DNA of 49,428 nt from the NCBI GenBank assembly GCA_017449495.1, contig JAFTFO010000011.1:1-49428 (forward strand). The letters run 5' to 3'. The stretch is from Prevotella sp. (GTDB lineage Bacteria; Bacteroidota; Bacteroidia; Bacteroidales; Bacteroidaceae). The position numbers and the translations under genes are program-made. The notes under the pieces are model-generated. The model did not search any database. It was given only the letters and a program-made list of their open reading frames with translations, and was not told where the DNA came from. Positions 9,852-16,157 of this stretch are shown one piece after another; position 1 is the first letter of the stretch; each line of letters starts with the position of its first letter.

Positions 9852-11462
9852 TTAGAAGGAATAGCCGACAGTCAGGAGCACCTGATGGCGCTTGAAGTCG
9901 ACATTAGTCATACCCACATCTTGTCCAGACTCGAACTTCTGCATGGGATAGAAGTCACCCTTCGTCATATTGTACTGATAGGCGAGGTCGAAGTTCCATC
10001 CACCCACCTTATAGCCAACGCCACAGGTGACGCGATGGGTATCCTTCCAGTTCACGTAGTCGGTCGTCGAGGAATAAGCCACACCAGGAGAGTCAAGCAT
10101 CATGTCGCGCACACTATTCTCCTCATAGGCAGCTGACTGATAATTGTACCCGAAGCGGAGAGCAAGGGCTGGATCGGGTTTGTACTCGATACCGGCTTTC
10201 AGCAGATGGACGGCTTTCAGAGTGTTCTCGGTATGATTCTCCATCACGGCATCAGAATAGGAGCGATCGTTACCATAGTAGTCCGTCCCATCATCAATGA
10301 TGCGGTTCACGGCAGAGCCATAGTCGGAAATCTCGTAGCTGAGTCCCAGGGCAATATTGTTGCCAATGGTATGTCCGAGGCTGGCGCCAAACTTCCACGG
10401 GGTATAATAACGGAAGTCATAACCCTCACCCGAATACCAAGAATCCTCGAGGCCGTATTCGGAGTCGTTATTGAAATCAGTACCATTGTCAGTGGTCAGT
10501 TCATACCACGTAGGCGTTGAGATATAGAGGCCAATACGGAAGGGAGAGGTTTCAACAGGACGGAAGATGATACCAGCCTTCACATCAATACCTGTTCCTT
10601 CAATCCTTCGGTCATCCAGATAGTCGACATAATCTTCATTGCCGTCATAACCTGTGTTGATGTCCGCAGAATTCACCAAGCGCTCGGTATGGATAGAGAA
10701 ACCTTTATAGTTCACATCATGAATGCCAACCGTCACACCCCAATAGAAACGGTCGTTCTGGTTACCGCTCACATTGAAGTCGTACTCATTGATCCAACCG
10801 CGTTGAGAACGGTCGAACATGTAATAGTCGGCGGTATTGTAATTCATCCAGGAGTTCTCACCGTCTGTCTCAAGATTCAGGGCGTTCAGGTTCAAATAGT
10901 CCGACTGGCTGAATGTCTGGGCCCTATTTGGACTCGTCTCACTCTCATAGCCAATCACGTCACCTTGATTGTTGAAGTCCCAATAATAACCACCCCGTCT
11001 GACATTTTCAAGATCAGCCTTATGATACGACAGATAGTTCTGTGACACATTACGCAGACTATTAGCCGCAGAAAGGATCTGGTTGAAGTTACGGCTCTTG
11101 TGGAAGTTGAAGCCCACATTAACGAATGAATTACGACTGACACGAGAAGAATAGACGACGCCCAACTGGTCGAAACTCATCTTCGTGCCATTCTTGCCAT
11201 CGAACTCCTTTGCCCCTTGCTGTGATACCAACCCCGCCGAGGCACTCACTGTGGAATGGCGGAACAAGCCGATACCGGCAGGGTTCGAGGAAATGGTCGA
11301 GATGTCGGCACCCAGCGCCTCCATAGCACCACCCATACCCACATAGCGGGCCGTACCATTCAAGTCGCTACCCAACAGACGGGCACTCTCATACGTATCC
11401 TGTGCAACTGCCGGCAGTACTGCTGCCAAGGCCAATGCTGCTATATAAAACTTCTTCATCAT
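9852..11462 (-). CDS. Outer-membrane transport protein of the OMPP1/FadL/TodX family
   Basis: A 536-aa beta-barrel precursor with signal peptide MMKKFYIAALALAAVLPAVAQ. The N-terminal hatch region has the typical LNGTARYVGMGGAMEALGAD and ISSNPAGIGLFR motifs. Alternating aromatic strands follow, and the protein ends in an aromatic residue (VLLTVGYSF), as BAM substrates do. The family transports hydrophobic compounds; the specificity here is unknown, and such genes are sometimes labelled hemin receptor without evidence. No promoter is visible in the 62-bp gap to the upstream Tyr/Trp-rich protein gene, so the two are probably co-transcribed. Confidence 0.85.
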   Translation of the reverse strand: MMKKFYIAALALAAVLPAVAQDTYESARLLGSDLNGTARYVGMGGAMEALGADISTISSNPAGIGLFRHSTVSASAGLVSQQGAKEFDGKNGTKMSFDQLGVVYSSRVSRNSFVNVGFNFHKSRNFNQILSAANSLRNVSQNYLSYHKADLENVRRGGYYWDFNNQGDVIGYESETSPNRAQTFSQSDYLNLNALNLETDGENSWMNYNTADYYMFDRSQRGWINEYDFNVSGNQNDRFYWGVTVGIHDVNYKGFSIHTERLVNSADINTGYDGNEDYVDYLDDRRIEGTGIDVKAGIIFRPVETSPFRIGLYISTPTWYELTTDNGTDFNNDSEYGLEDSWYSGEGYDFRYYTPWKFGASLGHTIGNNIALGLSYEISDYGSAVNRIIDDGTDYYGNDRSYSDAVMENHTENTLKAVHLLKAGIEYKPDPALALRFGYNYQSAAYEENSVRDMMLDSPGVAYSSTTDYVNWKDTHRVTCGVGYKVGGWNFDLAYQYNMTKGDFYPMQKFESGQDVGMTNVDFKRHQVLLTVGYSF

Positions 11463-11524
11463 TGCTATATATCTATAATCTAATCCGAAAACTATAAACT
11501 ACTATACAACCTGTATTGCTTCAG

Positions 11525-12517
11525 TTAGCGTCTTCCACCCATACGGGCGCCACCGCCACCACCGCTGCTGCCGCCACTACGAGAGCCGCCGCTGAAGCCA
11601 CCACTGCTACTGCCACTGATGCGCGAGCCACTAAAACTACCAGAGCTACGAGAGCTGCTATAGCTGCCTGAATTATTATAACTGCCATTGTAACGGGAGT
11701 TACCAGAAGTGGTGCGCGATGAAGTACTACGGTTCGCCCTACCATTACGGCTGTTGCCATTGACGGTTCTGTTACGCAGTTCACTCATGCGGCTGGCATT
11801 ACGGGCAGATGTTCCTCCCCGGTAGCCAATGTAATTAGAGCCGTCTCTGCGGATGGTACCGGCACCGATGGTCGGGGCTGTGCGATAGTGACCACCACCG
11901 CCAATAGCATAGAAGGGATAATAACGGTCGTAGTACCAAGAGTTAAATTCCCAGGGACCATACCAAGGATCATACCAGCCATAGCTCCAAGGCGAATGCC
12001 AGCCATAGTAGCCATAATATCCCCAACTGCCATAGAATATGGGATCGTAATAATACCAAGGATCATACCAGCCACTGTAGAAACCATATCGGCCATAGTA
12101 CCAGGGCGAATGCCAGGCCCAGTCGTAGCGTCCGGCATTGTAGCCAGCCCAGAAGGCGGCATTATCGGAAATCTGGTAATCGTCGAAACGGCTCATCTCC
12201 TTCGTCAGCTGGAAGTCCTCAGCCATGATGGAGTCACTGGGATAGACACCCTTCTCAGCGCTGAAACTGATGGTATCGCTGACCGTCGAATCGTTAGCAA
12301 TGGGTTCGTAGTGACTCAGAACTCTACGGTTATAGTCGTCTACGCTACGGTTGCTGCCAGCATAGTAAGTGTCTCGCGGCATGCCATAGTTATCCGTCAC
12401 CTTCTCCACCGTCTTCTTTTTGGGGACGAAATAGAGATCGTCAACCTGAGCTGCCACAGTCATGGGCAGAACTCCAAGGATCATTGAAATCAGTAACAGT
12501 CTTTTCATTTTCTTCAA
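11525..12517 (-). CDS. Exported protein with a Tyr/Trp/Gly-rich core and a Ser/Gly/Arg-rich tail
   Basis: A 330-aa protein with a signal peptide (MKKMKRLLLISMILGVLPMTVAA). Residues about 20-110 are ordinary polar sequence with a VPKKKTVEKVTDNYGMPRDT segment. Residues about 125-205 consist almost only of Y, W, G, P, D and S in variants of YDPWYYGSWGYYGW. The C-terminal 110 residues are Ser/Gly/Arg-rich and end GGARMGGRR. I know no catalytic family; such proteins are recurrent but uncharacterised in Bacteroidota and may be aromatic or adhesive surface material. Two possible promoters lie at 12536-12544 and 12559-12567. The FadL-like gene follows on the same strand. Confidence 0.78.
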   Translation of the reverse strand: MKKMKRLLLISMILGVLPMTVAAQVDDLYFVPKKKTVEKVTDNYGMPRDTYYAGSNRSVDDYNRRVLSHYEPIANDSTVSDTISFSAEKGVYPSDSIMAEDFQLTKEMSRFDDYQISDNAAFWAGYNAGRYDWAWHSPWYYGRYGFYSGWYDPWYYYDPIFYGSWGYYGYYGWHSPWSYGWYDPWYGPWEFNSWYYDRYYPFYAIGGGGHYRTAPTIGAGTIRRDGSNYIGYRGGTSARNASRMSELRNRTVNGNSRNGRANRSTSSRTTSGNSRYNGSYNNSGSYSSSRSSGSFSGSRISGSSSGGFSGGSRSGGSSGGGGGARMGGRR

Positions 12518-12535
12518 GTTTTAATGATTCACGAT

Positions 12536-12567
12536 GCAAAAATACATCGAATTTACATGCAAAAGTA
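12536..12567 (-). promoter_or_regulatory. Two tandem -7 boxes upstream of the Tyr/Trp-rich protein gene
   Basis: On the minus strand TATTTTTGC (12536-12544) and TACTTTTGC (12559-12567) both fit TAnnTTTGC. Either could drive the gene starting at 12517; the nearer one would give a leader of about 14 nt. Confidence 0.55.
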
Positions 12568-12609
12568 CGGAAAAACCCTAACTTATGATAGGATTTTCCC
12601 TATTTTTTG

Positions 12610-12618
12610 TAATTTTGC
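12610..12618 (+). promoter_or_regulatory. Promoter -7 box of prmA
   Basis: TAATTTTGC, 19 nt upstream of the ATG at 12638, supports that start and excludes the longer frame from 12524. Confidence 0.65.
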
Positions 12619-12637
12619 CTCAAAAATTAACATCCTT

Positions 12638-13564
12638 ATGAAATATTTCGAGGTTAAATTCACGCTTTCGCCCTACTCCACCGATGCCAGCGACGTATTG
12701 TCGGCTATGGCTGGAGAGGCAGGATTCGAATCCTTTGAAGAGACGTCCGACGGTCTCTTGGGCTATGTCCAGCAACAACTCTACTCAGCCGAAGCGCTGC
12801 AGGAAGTCCTGTCAGACTTTCCCTTCGAGGAAGTTTCCATCACCTACGATGTTCGTGAAGCCGAGGACCGTGACTGGAACGAGCAGTGGGAGCAAGAAGG
12901 TTTCGAGCCGATTGTTATTTCGAGGAAAGAGGAAGGATATTCGAGGAGTGAGGAATGTGGAGTGAAGAGTGAGAATACCTTCGAGGGTATTATCATTCAC
13001 GACGGCCGCCATCTACCGACAGAACTTTCCTCACTCCACACTCCACACTCCTCGTTCCTCGAGATAGAGATCGACGCCCGTCAGGCCTTCGGCACAGGCA
13101 CCCATGAGACCACCCGCATGATCTGCGCTGAGATAATCCAATATGCGAGCGGTGCTCGCATATTGGATTGCGGAACAGGCACGGGCATCCTCTCCATCTG
13201 TGCCCTGAAGCTGGGAGCCTCAGAGGCCATCGGCTACGACATCGACGAGTGGAGTGTCGACAATGCCCGCCATAATGCCGTCATCAATCACGTGGACGAC
13301 CGCTTCACCTCTCTGCTCGGTGATGCTACTATATTAAATAAGGTGGAAGGCACGTTCAACCTCGTGTTGGCCAACATCAATCGCAACATCCTGCTCAACG
13401 ACCTACCCCAGTTCCGCCAAAAGATGGCTCCTGGTGCCTGCCTCATCCTCAGCGGTTTCTACACCGCCGATACTCCCCTGCTCATCGAAAAGGCCGCCAC
13501 CCTCGGCCTCACCCTCCAGCAGCAGAAAGAAGAAAACGACTGGGCCTGCCTCATCTTCAAATGA
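12638..13564 (+). CDS. prmA: Ribosomal protein L11 methyltransferase with an expanded linker
   Basis: A 308-aa class I SAM-dependent methyltransferase. The N-terminal substrate domain (MKYFEVKFTL, WNEQWEQEGFEPI) is followed by AFGTGTHETTRM, motif I LDCGTGTGILSI (about residues 178-189), the acidic loop GYDIDEWSVDNAR and the catalytic-site motif VLANINRNILL. The family trimethylates ribosomal protein L11. The linker at about residues 98-142 is unusually long and is encoded by two inverted-repeat arms (12941-12976 and 13027-13062) flanking the more normal IIIHDGRHLP segment. A second, perfect 15-bp inverted repeat sits at motif I. The frame stays open throughout, so the gene is probably functional. 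Confidence 0.9.
   Translation: MKYFEVKFTLSPYSTDASDVLSAMAGEAGFESFEETSDGLLGYVQQQLYSAEALQEVLSDFPFEEVSITYDVREAEDRDWNEQWEQEGFEPIVISRKEEGYSRSEECGVKSENTFEGIIIHDGRHLPTELSSLHTPHSSFLEIEIDARQAFGTGTHETTRMICAEIIQYASGARILDCGTGTGILSICALKLGASEAIGYDIDEWSVDNARHNAVINHVDDRFTSLLGDATILNKVEGTFNLVLANINRNILLNDLPQFRQKMAPGACLILSGFYTADTPLLIEKAATLGLTLQQQKEENDWACLIFK
12941..13062. repeat. Imperfect inverted repeat pair inside prmA
   Basis: Left arm 12941-12976 and right arm 13027-13062 are complementary at about 29 of 36 positions (shared core TGTGGAGTG and GAGTGAG) around a 50-bp middle. The arms are rich in GAGTG-type triplets, like those around the porin start at 19101-19214. The element is in frame and adds residues to PrmA. 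It resembles a short palindromic element tolerated in a coding sequence. Confidence 0.7.
13136..13168. repeat. Perfect 15-bp inverted repeat with 3-nt loop inside prmA
   Basis: ATCCAATATGCGAGC (13136-13150) and GCTCGCATATTGGAT (13154-13168) are exact complements around GGT. They encode residues up to and into the SAM-binding motif (IIQYASGARILDC). The mRNA would form a very stable hairpin within the gene. Confidence 0.85.
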
Positions 13565-13599
13565 AGCATTCCTGCTCGAAGTAAAAACTTCATCAAATG

Positions 13600-13632
13600 T
13601 TTGCAAGTTTCAGGAATTCTCCGTATATTTGC
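13600..13632 (+). promoter_or_regulatory. Full vegetative promoter for a candidate small RNA
   Basis: TTTG at 13600-13603, a 20-nt spacer and TATATTTGC at 13624-13632 form a complete consensus promoter with no annotated gene behind it. Confidence 0.7.
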
Positions 13633-13638
13633 ACTCGA

Positions 13639-13770
13639 ATTAATTATTAGAATAGAATCAAATGGAACAAACTATGGTGCTCGTCTGTTGATGTTTTCCA
13701 AATTCAATGTGTTCATAGTTTGATAGATTTAAAGGCGGGCAGTTCTATACTAATCCTGCCAGCCTTTTTT
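13639..13770 (+). ncRNA. Candidate small RNA of about 130 nt
   Basis: The transcript predicted from the promoter at 13600-13632 ends at the hairpin and T run at 13734-13770. It can form a 9-bp stem (CAAACTATG 13668-13676 with CATAGTTTG 13714-13722). The only frame in the middle is the 9-residue MEQTMVLVC from 13662, so it is either a regulatory RNA or a leader peptide mRNA. It faces a 46-aa gene on the other strand and shares its terminator. Confidence 0.45.
13734..13770. terminator. Bidirectional terminator shared by the candidate sRNA and the 46-aa gene
   Basis: GGCGGGCAG (13734-13742) pairs with CTGCCAGCC (13756-13764) except for one mismatch, followed by six T residues at 13765-13770. 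On the minus strand the stem overlaps the last codons of the small gene and is followed by TTTAAA. Confidence 0.75.
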
Positions 13771-13885
13771 GGTGATACAATTCAAGTCTGATTTCTGCAG
13801 CCTTTCTCTCTTCTTCTTTTTCACGCAAGAAGGCCCTGAAGGCTGCGCGGACTTCCTCGCGTAATCTTTTCTTTGATGTTTCCAT
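13745..13885 (-). CDS. 46-residue highly charged helical protein, not recognised
   Basis: The sequence starts METSKKRLREEVRAAFRAFL, continues REKEEERKAAEIRLELYHQ and ends KRLAGLV. It is rich in Arg, Lys, Glu and Ala and should form one long amphipathic helix, perhaps a coiled coil. Support for a real gene: a full promoter (TTTG-N20-TACCTTTGC on the minus strand, 13920-13952), a short leader of about 27 nt, and a terminator over the 3' end. A cytoplasmic regulatory or nucleic-acid-associated small protein is possible, but nothing shows a function. It faces a candidate sRNA on the opposite strand. Confidence 0.65.
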   Translation of the reverse strand: METSKKRLREEVRAAFRAFLREKEEERKAAEIRLELYHQKRLAGLV

Positions 13886-13919
13886 ATCGATAAAAAGTTA
13901 AGTTGATACTATTACGGCG

Positions 13920-13952
13920 GCAAAGGTACGAATAAATTCTGTAAATTCCAAA
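13920..13952 (-). promoter_or_regulatory. Full vegetative promoter of the 46-aa gene
   Basis: On the minus strand TTTG (complement of 13949-13952), a 20-nt spacer and TACCTTTGC (complement of 13920-13928) match the Bacteroidota consensus exactly. Confidence 0.75.
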
Positions 13953-14117
13953 CTTTATTCCGCATTTTTTGTGCGGATAGTCTTTGGGACAATTGACGTG
14001 TACTGAATGTAACAACGTGTAACGGAGGGACGGTTCTTTTGTTATATTGTTATGTCGATATAGCTAGGAGGAATTTTAGCAAAAAACTTTACATAAAAAA
14101 GGGCAATAAGCCGTTCT

Positions 14118-14205
14118 GGGAGAAAGGTGGCTGATTTCTGGGAGAAAGGTGGCAGGAAAGTGGGAGTTTCCTTAGCCCAAAGTCCCAGTTTCCTTAGCCC
14201 TTCGT
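14118..14205. repeat. Array 2 of 22-bp-period dyad repeats
   Basis: Four contiguous 22-bp units start at 14118, 14140, 14162 and 14184. The first two share GGGAGAAAGGTGGC; the last two carry AGTTTCCTTAGCCC instead. Junctions show the 5-3-5 layout (TTTCT GGG AGAAA; AAAGT GGG AGTTT; AAAGT CCC AGTTT). The AGAAAGGT core reappears in the array at 35779-35847. Phase is kept although the core switches, which is unusual for simple tandem duplication. Confidence 0.85.
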
Positions 14206-14300
14206 TTGGGACACAAACAAGCCTAATTATCAGCAAGTTACAATTTTCAAAACGGTTGCGAAATATATTTACACAACAAATAGTGTGTTAATTAGCAATA

Positions 14301-14335
14301 GAGGGTGTGTCAAAATAGGCACACCCTCATTTTTG
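14301..14335 (+). terminator. Terminator-like hairpin
   Basis: A perfect 9-bp stem GAGGGTGTG (14301-14309) with CACACCCTC (14320-14328) is followed by ATTTTTG. It points rightward although no plus-strand gene precedes it closely. It may insulate the DUF4293 gene from antisense transcription or end an unannotated transcript across the repeat array. Confidence 0.6.
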
Positions 14336-14366
14336 TTTCCAGACGAGTAAGATACAGACCTGTTGC

Positions 14367-14828
14367 TTATCTGATGCGGTCGAGAGAGCGGACGAGCTTT
14401 TCGTCGGCACGGATGGCACGACGCGCCATCAGATAGAGGATGAGAGCAACGGCAGGCAGGACGGCAGGCCAGGAAGGAACGAAGTCGACAGCTCCCCAGG
14501 TCTTGTGGTCAACCGTCTGCGCCACCACGAAGAAGCAGATATACCATCCTATAATCAACAGGACATTGAGGGCACAGAAGAGTGCCTGAATCTTCCTATT
14601 ACGATAGATGAAGATGGTATAGGTGCCAAGTGCCGCCGTGGGCAGCAGGATGGCAAACAGAGGCCACGTGTCGAAGTGCCGATGCCCCAGAGGGTCGGTA
14701 AACCAGAGGTTATACACCCGAGCCACATCGAGTCCTGCTGCATGATAGGAGCCTATCTGCGAACAAAGGCAGAGGACAGTCAGGATGACTGCCACCAGAA
14801 GGAAGAGGGTCTGTTTACGCTGCCACAC
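14367..14828 (-). CDS. DUF4293 family membrane protein
   Basis: A 153-aa protein with four predicted transmembrane segments (about residues 6-26, 53-73, 83-103 and 121-140) and a basic C-terminus (RRAIRADEKLVRSLDRIR). The start MWQRKQTLFLL is characteristic of DUF4293. The function is unknown. In Bacteroidota it sits next to rpoZ and bamD, as here, with 27 bp to rpoZ, so it is the last gene of a bamD-rpoZ-DUF4293 operon. Confidence 0.87.
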   Translation of the reverse strand: MWQRKQTLFLLVAVILTVLCLCSQIGSYHAAGLDVARVYNLWFTDPLGHRHFDTWPLFAILLPTAALGTYTIFIYRNRKIQALFCALNVLLIIGWYICFFVVAQTVDHKTWGAVDFVPSWPAVLPAVALILYLMARRAIRADEKLVRSLDRIR

Positions 14829-14855
14829 GGTAATAACTGATTACGGATTAACGAT

Positions 14856-15188
14856 TTAGTTCTCCTGATTCTCACGAGAGGGGTCGCGCCAGTAGACCTT
14901 GTCCTCGATGAACTCCTGGGTAGCCAGCAAAGTAGCCTTCGGAAGTTTCTCGTAGTAACGTGATATCTCAATCTGCTCACGGTTCTCGAATACTTCCTCC
15001 AAAGAGTCATTATATGAGGCGAACTCTGCGAGTTTCTTGCTCAGGTCGTCCTTGATCTGGACGCTAATCTGGTTGGCGCGCTTGGCGATGATTGCCACAC
15101 TCTCATAGATGTTACCTGTATCACGGCAAAGGTCCATGATGTTACGCGACACGGTGTTAATGGGTGCTTTTGATTTCTTGTAATCCAT
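14856..15188 (-). CDS. rpoZ: RNA polymerase omega subunit, Bacteroidota type
   Basis: A 110-aa Rpb6/omega-like protein. Recognisable parts are NIYESVAIIAKRANQISVQI (the conserved helix that clamps the beta' C-terminus) and the acidic C-terminal half (SLEEVFENREQIEISRYYEKLPKATLLA). It helps assemble and stabilise RNA polymerase. It lies between bamD (36 bp) and the DUF4293 gene, in an arrangement typical of the phylum. Confidence 0.88.
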   Translation of the reverse strand: MDYKKSKAPINTVSRNIMDLCRDTGNIYESVAIIAKRANQISVQIKDDLSKKLAEFASYNDSLEEVFENREQIEISRYYEKLPKATLLATQEFIEDKVYWRDPSRENQEN

Positions 15189-15224
15189 GATGATATATAC
15201 GATTTGCTAAATTTTGATATCTTA

Positions 15225-16052
15225 TTAATCTTTTATCACTTTCTTGCACTTGACGATATACTTCTCAGCCAGGGCGACATTCTTCGAGTCGGGGAACTCG
15301 TTGATAAAGCCATAGCACTCATCCTCGGCATCCCTATAGCGGTCGAGGCGCTTCTCGTCGGAACTGTTCTCTGCCAGCTGGAACTTGCTCTTCATAATCA
15401 ACAGCATAAATTCCTCACGGAGGCTGCAATAAGGATAGTTCTTCAGGGTGTTCTGTGCCGTGATGATGCTGGCAGTATAGTTACTCTCCTCATTGGAGTT
15501 GATATTGCCAAAATAGCCGCCAAGGTTATAGTAGAGCTGCGCCGAGAGGAACTCTTTCTGAATCAGTTTGTCTGACAGCTCATACAGTCGTTCCTGAGCT
15601 TGGGGACGCAGATGAGAGTCAGGGAAGAGATCCATGAACTGCTGATAGGCCGTGATAGCACCATTCGTTGGCGACTGGTCCAGACGCGGCTCCGGAGAAC
15701 TCTGATAAAGCGACTGTCCGACATAGAAGTAGGCGGGCTCCACGTAATGGCCACGAGGGTAGCTCGACGTATATTTCCTGAAAGTCTCCGAGGCAACGTC
15801 ATAGTCCATGTTGCAATACTGCGCCATAGCCAGCATGTACAGGCACTCCTGCGCCTCGTCGCTTCCCTTCTTCATCGTCACCAACTCCTGCAACAGTGTG
15901 GATGCCTGCTGGTACTTGCCACGGGCAAAGGCTTCCTTGGCATATTCGTACTTCGCCTCGTTATCACCGTACTTATAGACAGCGTTGAACTCCGATGCAC
16001 AACTGCACATCAGCAGGGTCGAGATAGATGCTATGATGACTGTTTTCTTCAT
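15225..16052 (-). CDS. bamD: Outer-membrane assembly lipoprotein BamD
   Basis: A 275-aa lipoprotein precursor. The lipobox LLMCSC has its cysteine at about residue 17. TPR-like helical repeats follow (YEYAKEAFARGKYQQASTLLQEL, ETFRKYTSSYPRGHYVEPAYFYVGQSLY, AITAYQQFMDLFPDSHLRPQAQERLYEL). BamD works with BamA in inserting outer-membrane barrels. The start at 16052 (MKKTVII) was chosen because the promoter -7 box lies at 16061-16069; this leaves a leader of only a few nucleotides. It heads the bamD-rpoZ-DUF4293 operon and is divergent from uvrB. Confidence 0.92.
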   Translation of the reverse strand: MKKTVIIASISTLLMCSCASEFNAVYKYGDNEAKYEYAKEAFARGKYQQASTLLQELVTMKKGSDEAQECLYMLAMAQYCNMDYDVASETFRKYTSSYPRGHYVEPAYFYVGQSLYQSSPEPRLDQSPTNGAITAYQQFMDLFPDSHLRPQAQERLYELSDKLIQKEFLSAQLYYNLGGYFGNINSNEESNYTASIITAQNTLKNYPYCSLREEFMLLIMKSKFQLAENSSDEKRLDRYRDAEDECYGFINEFPDSKNVALAEKYIVKCKKVIKD

Positions 16053-16060
16053 ATCGGGGT

Positions 16061-16069
16061 GCAAAGTTA
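16061..16069 (-). promoter_or_regulatory. Promoter -7 box of bamD
   Basis: Minus-strand TAACTTTGC with the bamD ATG only 9 nt downstream, so the transcript should be nearly leaderless. Confidence 0.7.
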
Positions 16070-16143
16070 CGACTTTTCGGCCAAATAACAAAGTTTTTTA
16101 TAAAAATTATGTATTACTGCGGTCTAATTATGAATTATTTGTG

Positions 16144-16152
16144 TATCTTTGC
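16144..16152 (+). promoter_or_regulatory. Promoter -7 box of uvrB
   Basis: TATCTTTGC is followed five bases later by the ATG at 16158. Transcription would start at or next to the start codon, implying a leaderless mRNA. Confidence 0.75.
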
Positions 16153-16157
16153 ACCCC

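Larger units (their letters stand above)
13886..14366. other. 480-bp intergenic stretch without a convincing gene
   Basis: The stretch holds the promoter of the 46-aa gene (13920-13952), a small hairpin with stem CCGCA/TGCGG near 13960-13977, the second 22-bp-period array (14118-14205) and a plus-strand terminator-like hairpin (14301-14335). Open frames here run through repeats and promoters, so I do not regard them as genes. Confidence 0.6.

Noticed and set aside
13821-14015. Minus-strand 64-codon frame
   Set aside because: It contains the promoter of the 46-aa gene and overlaps that gene in another frame; composition is not protein-like.
14042-14236. Minus-strand 64-codon frame
   Set aside because: It runs through the 22-bp repeat array and has no promoter.
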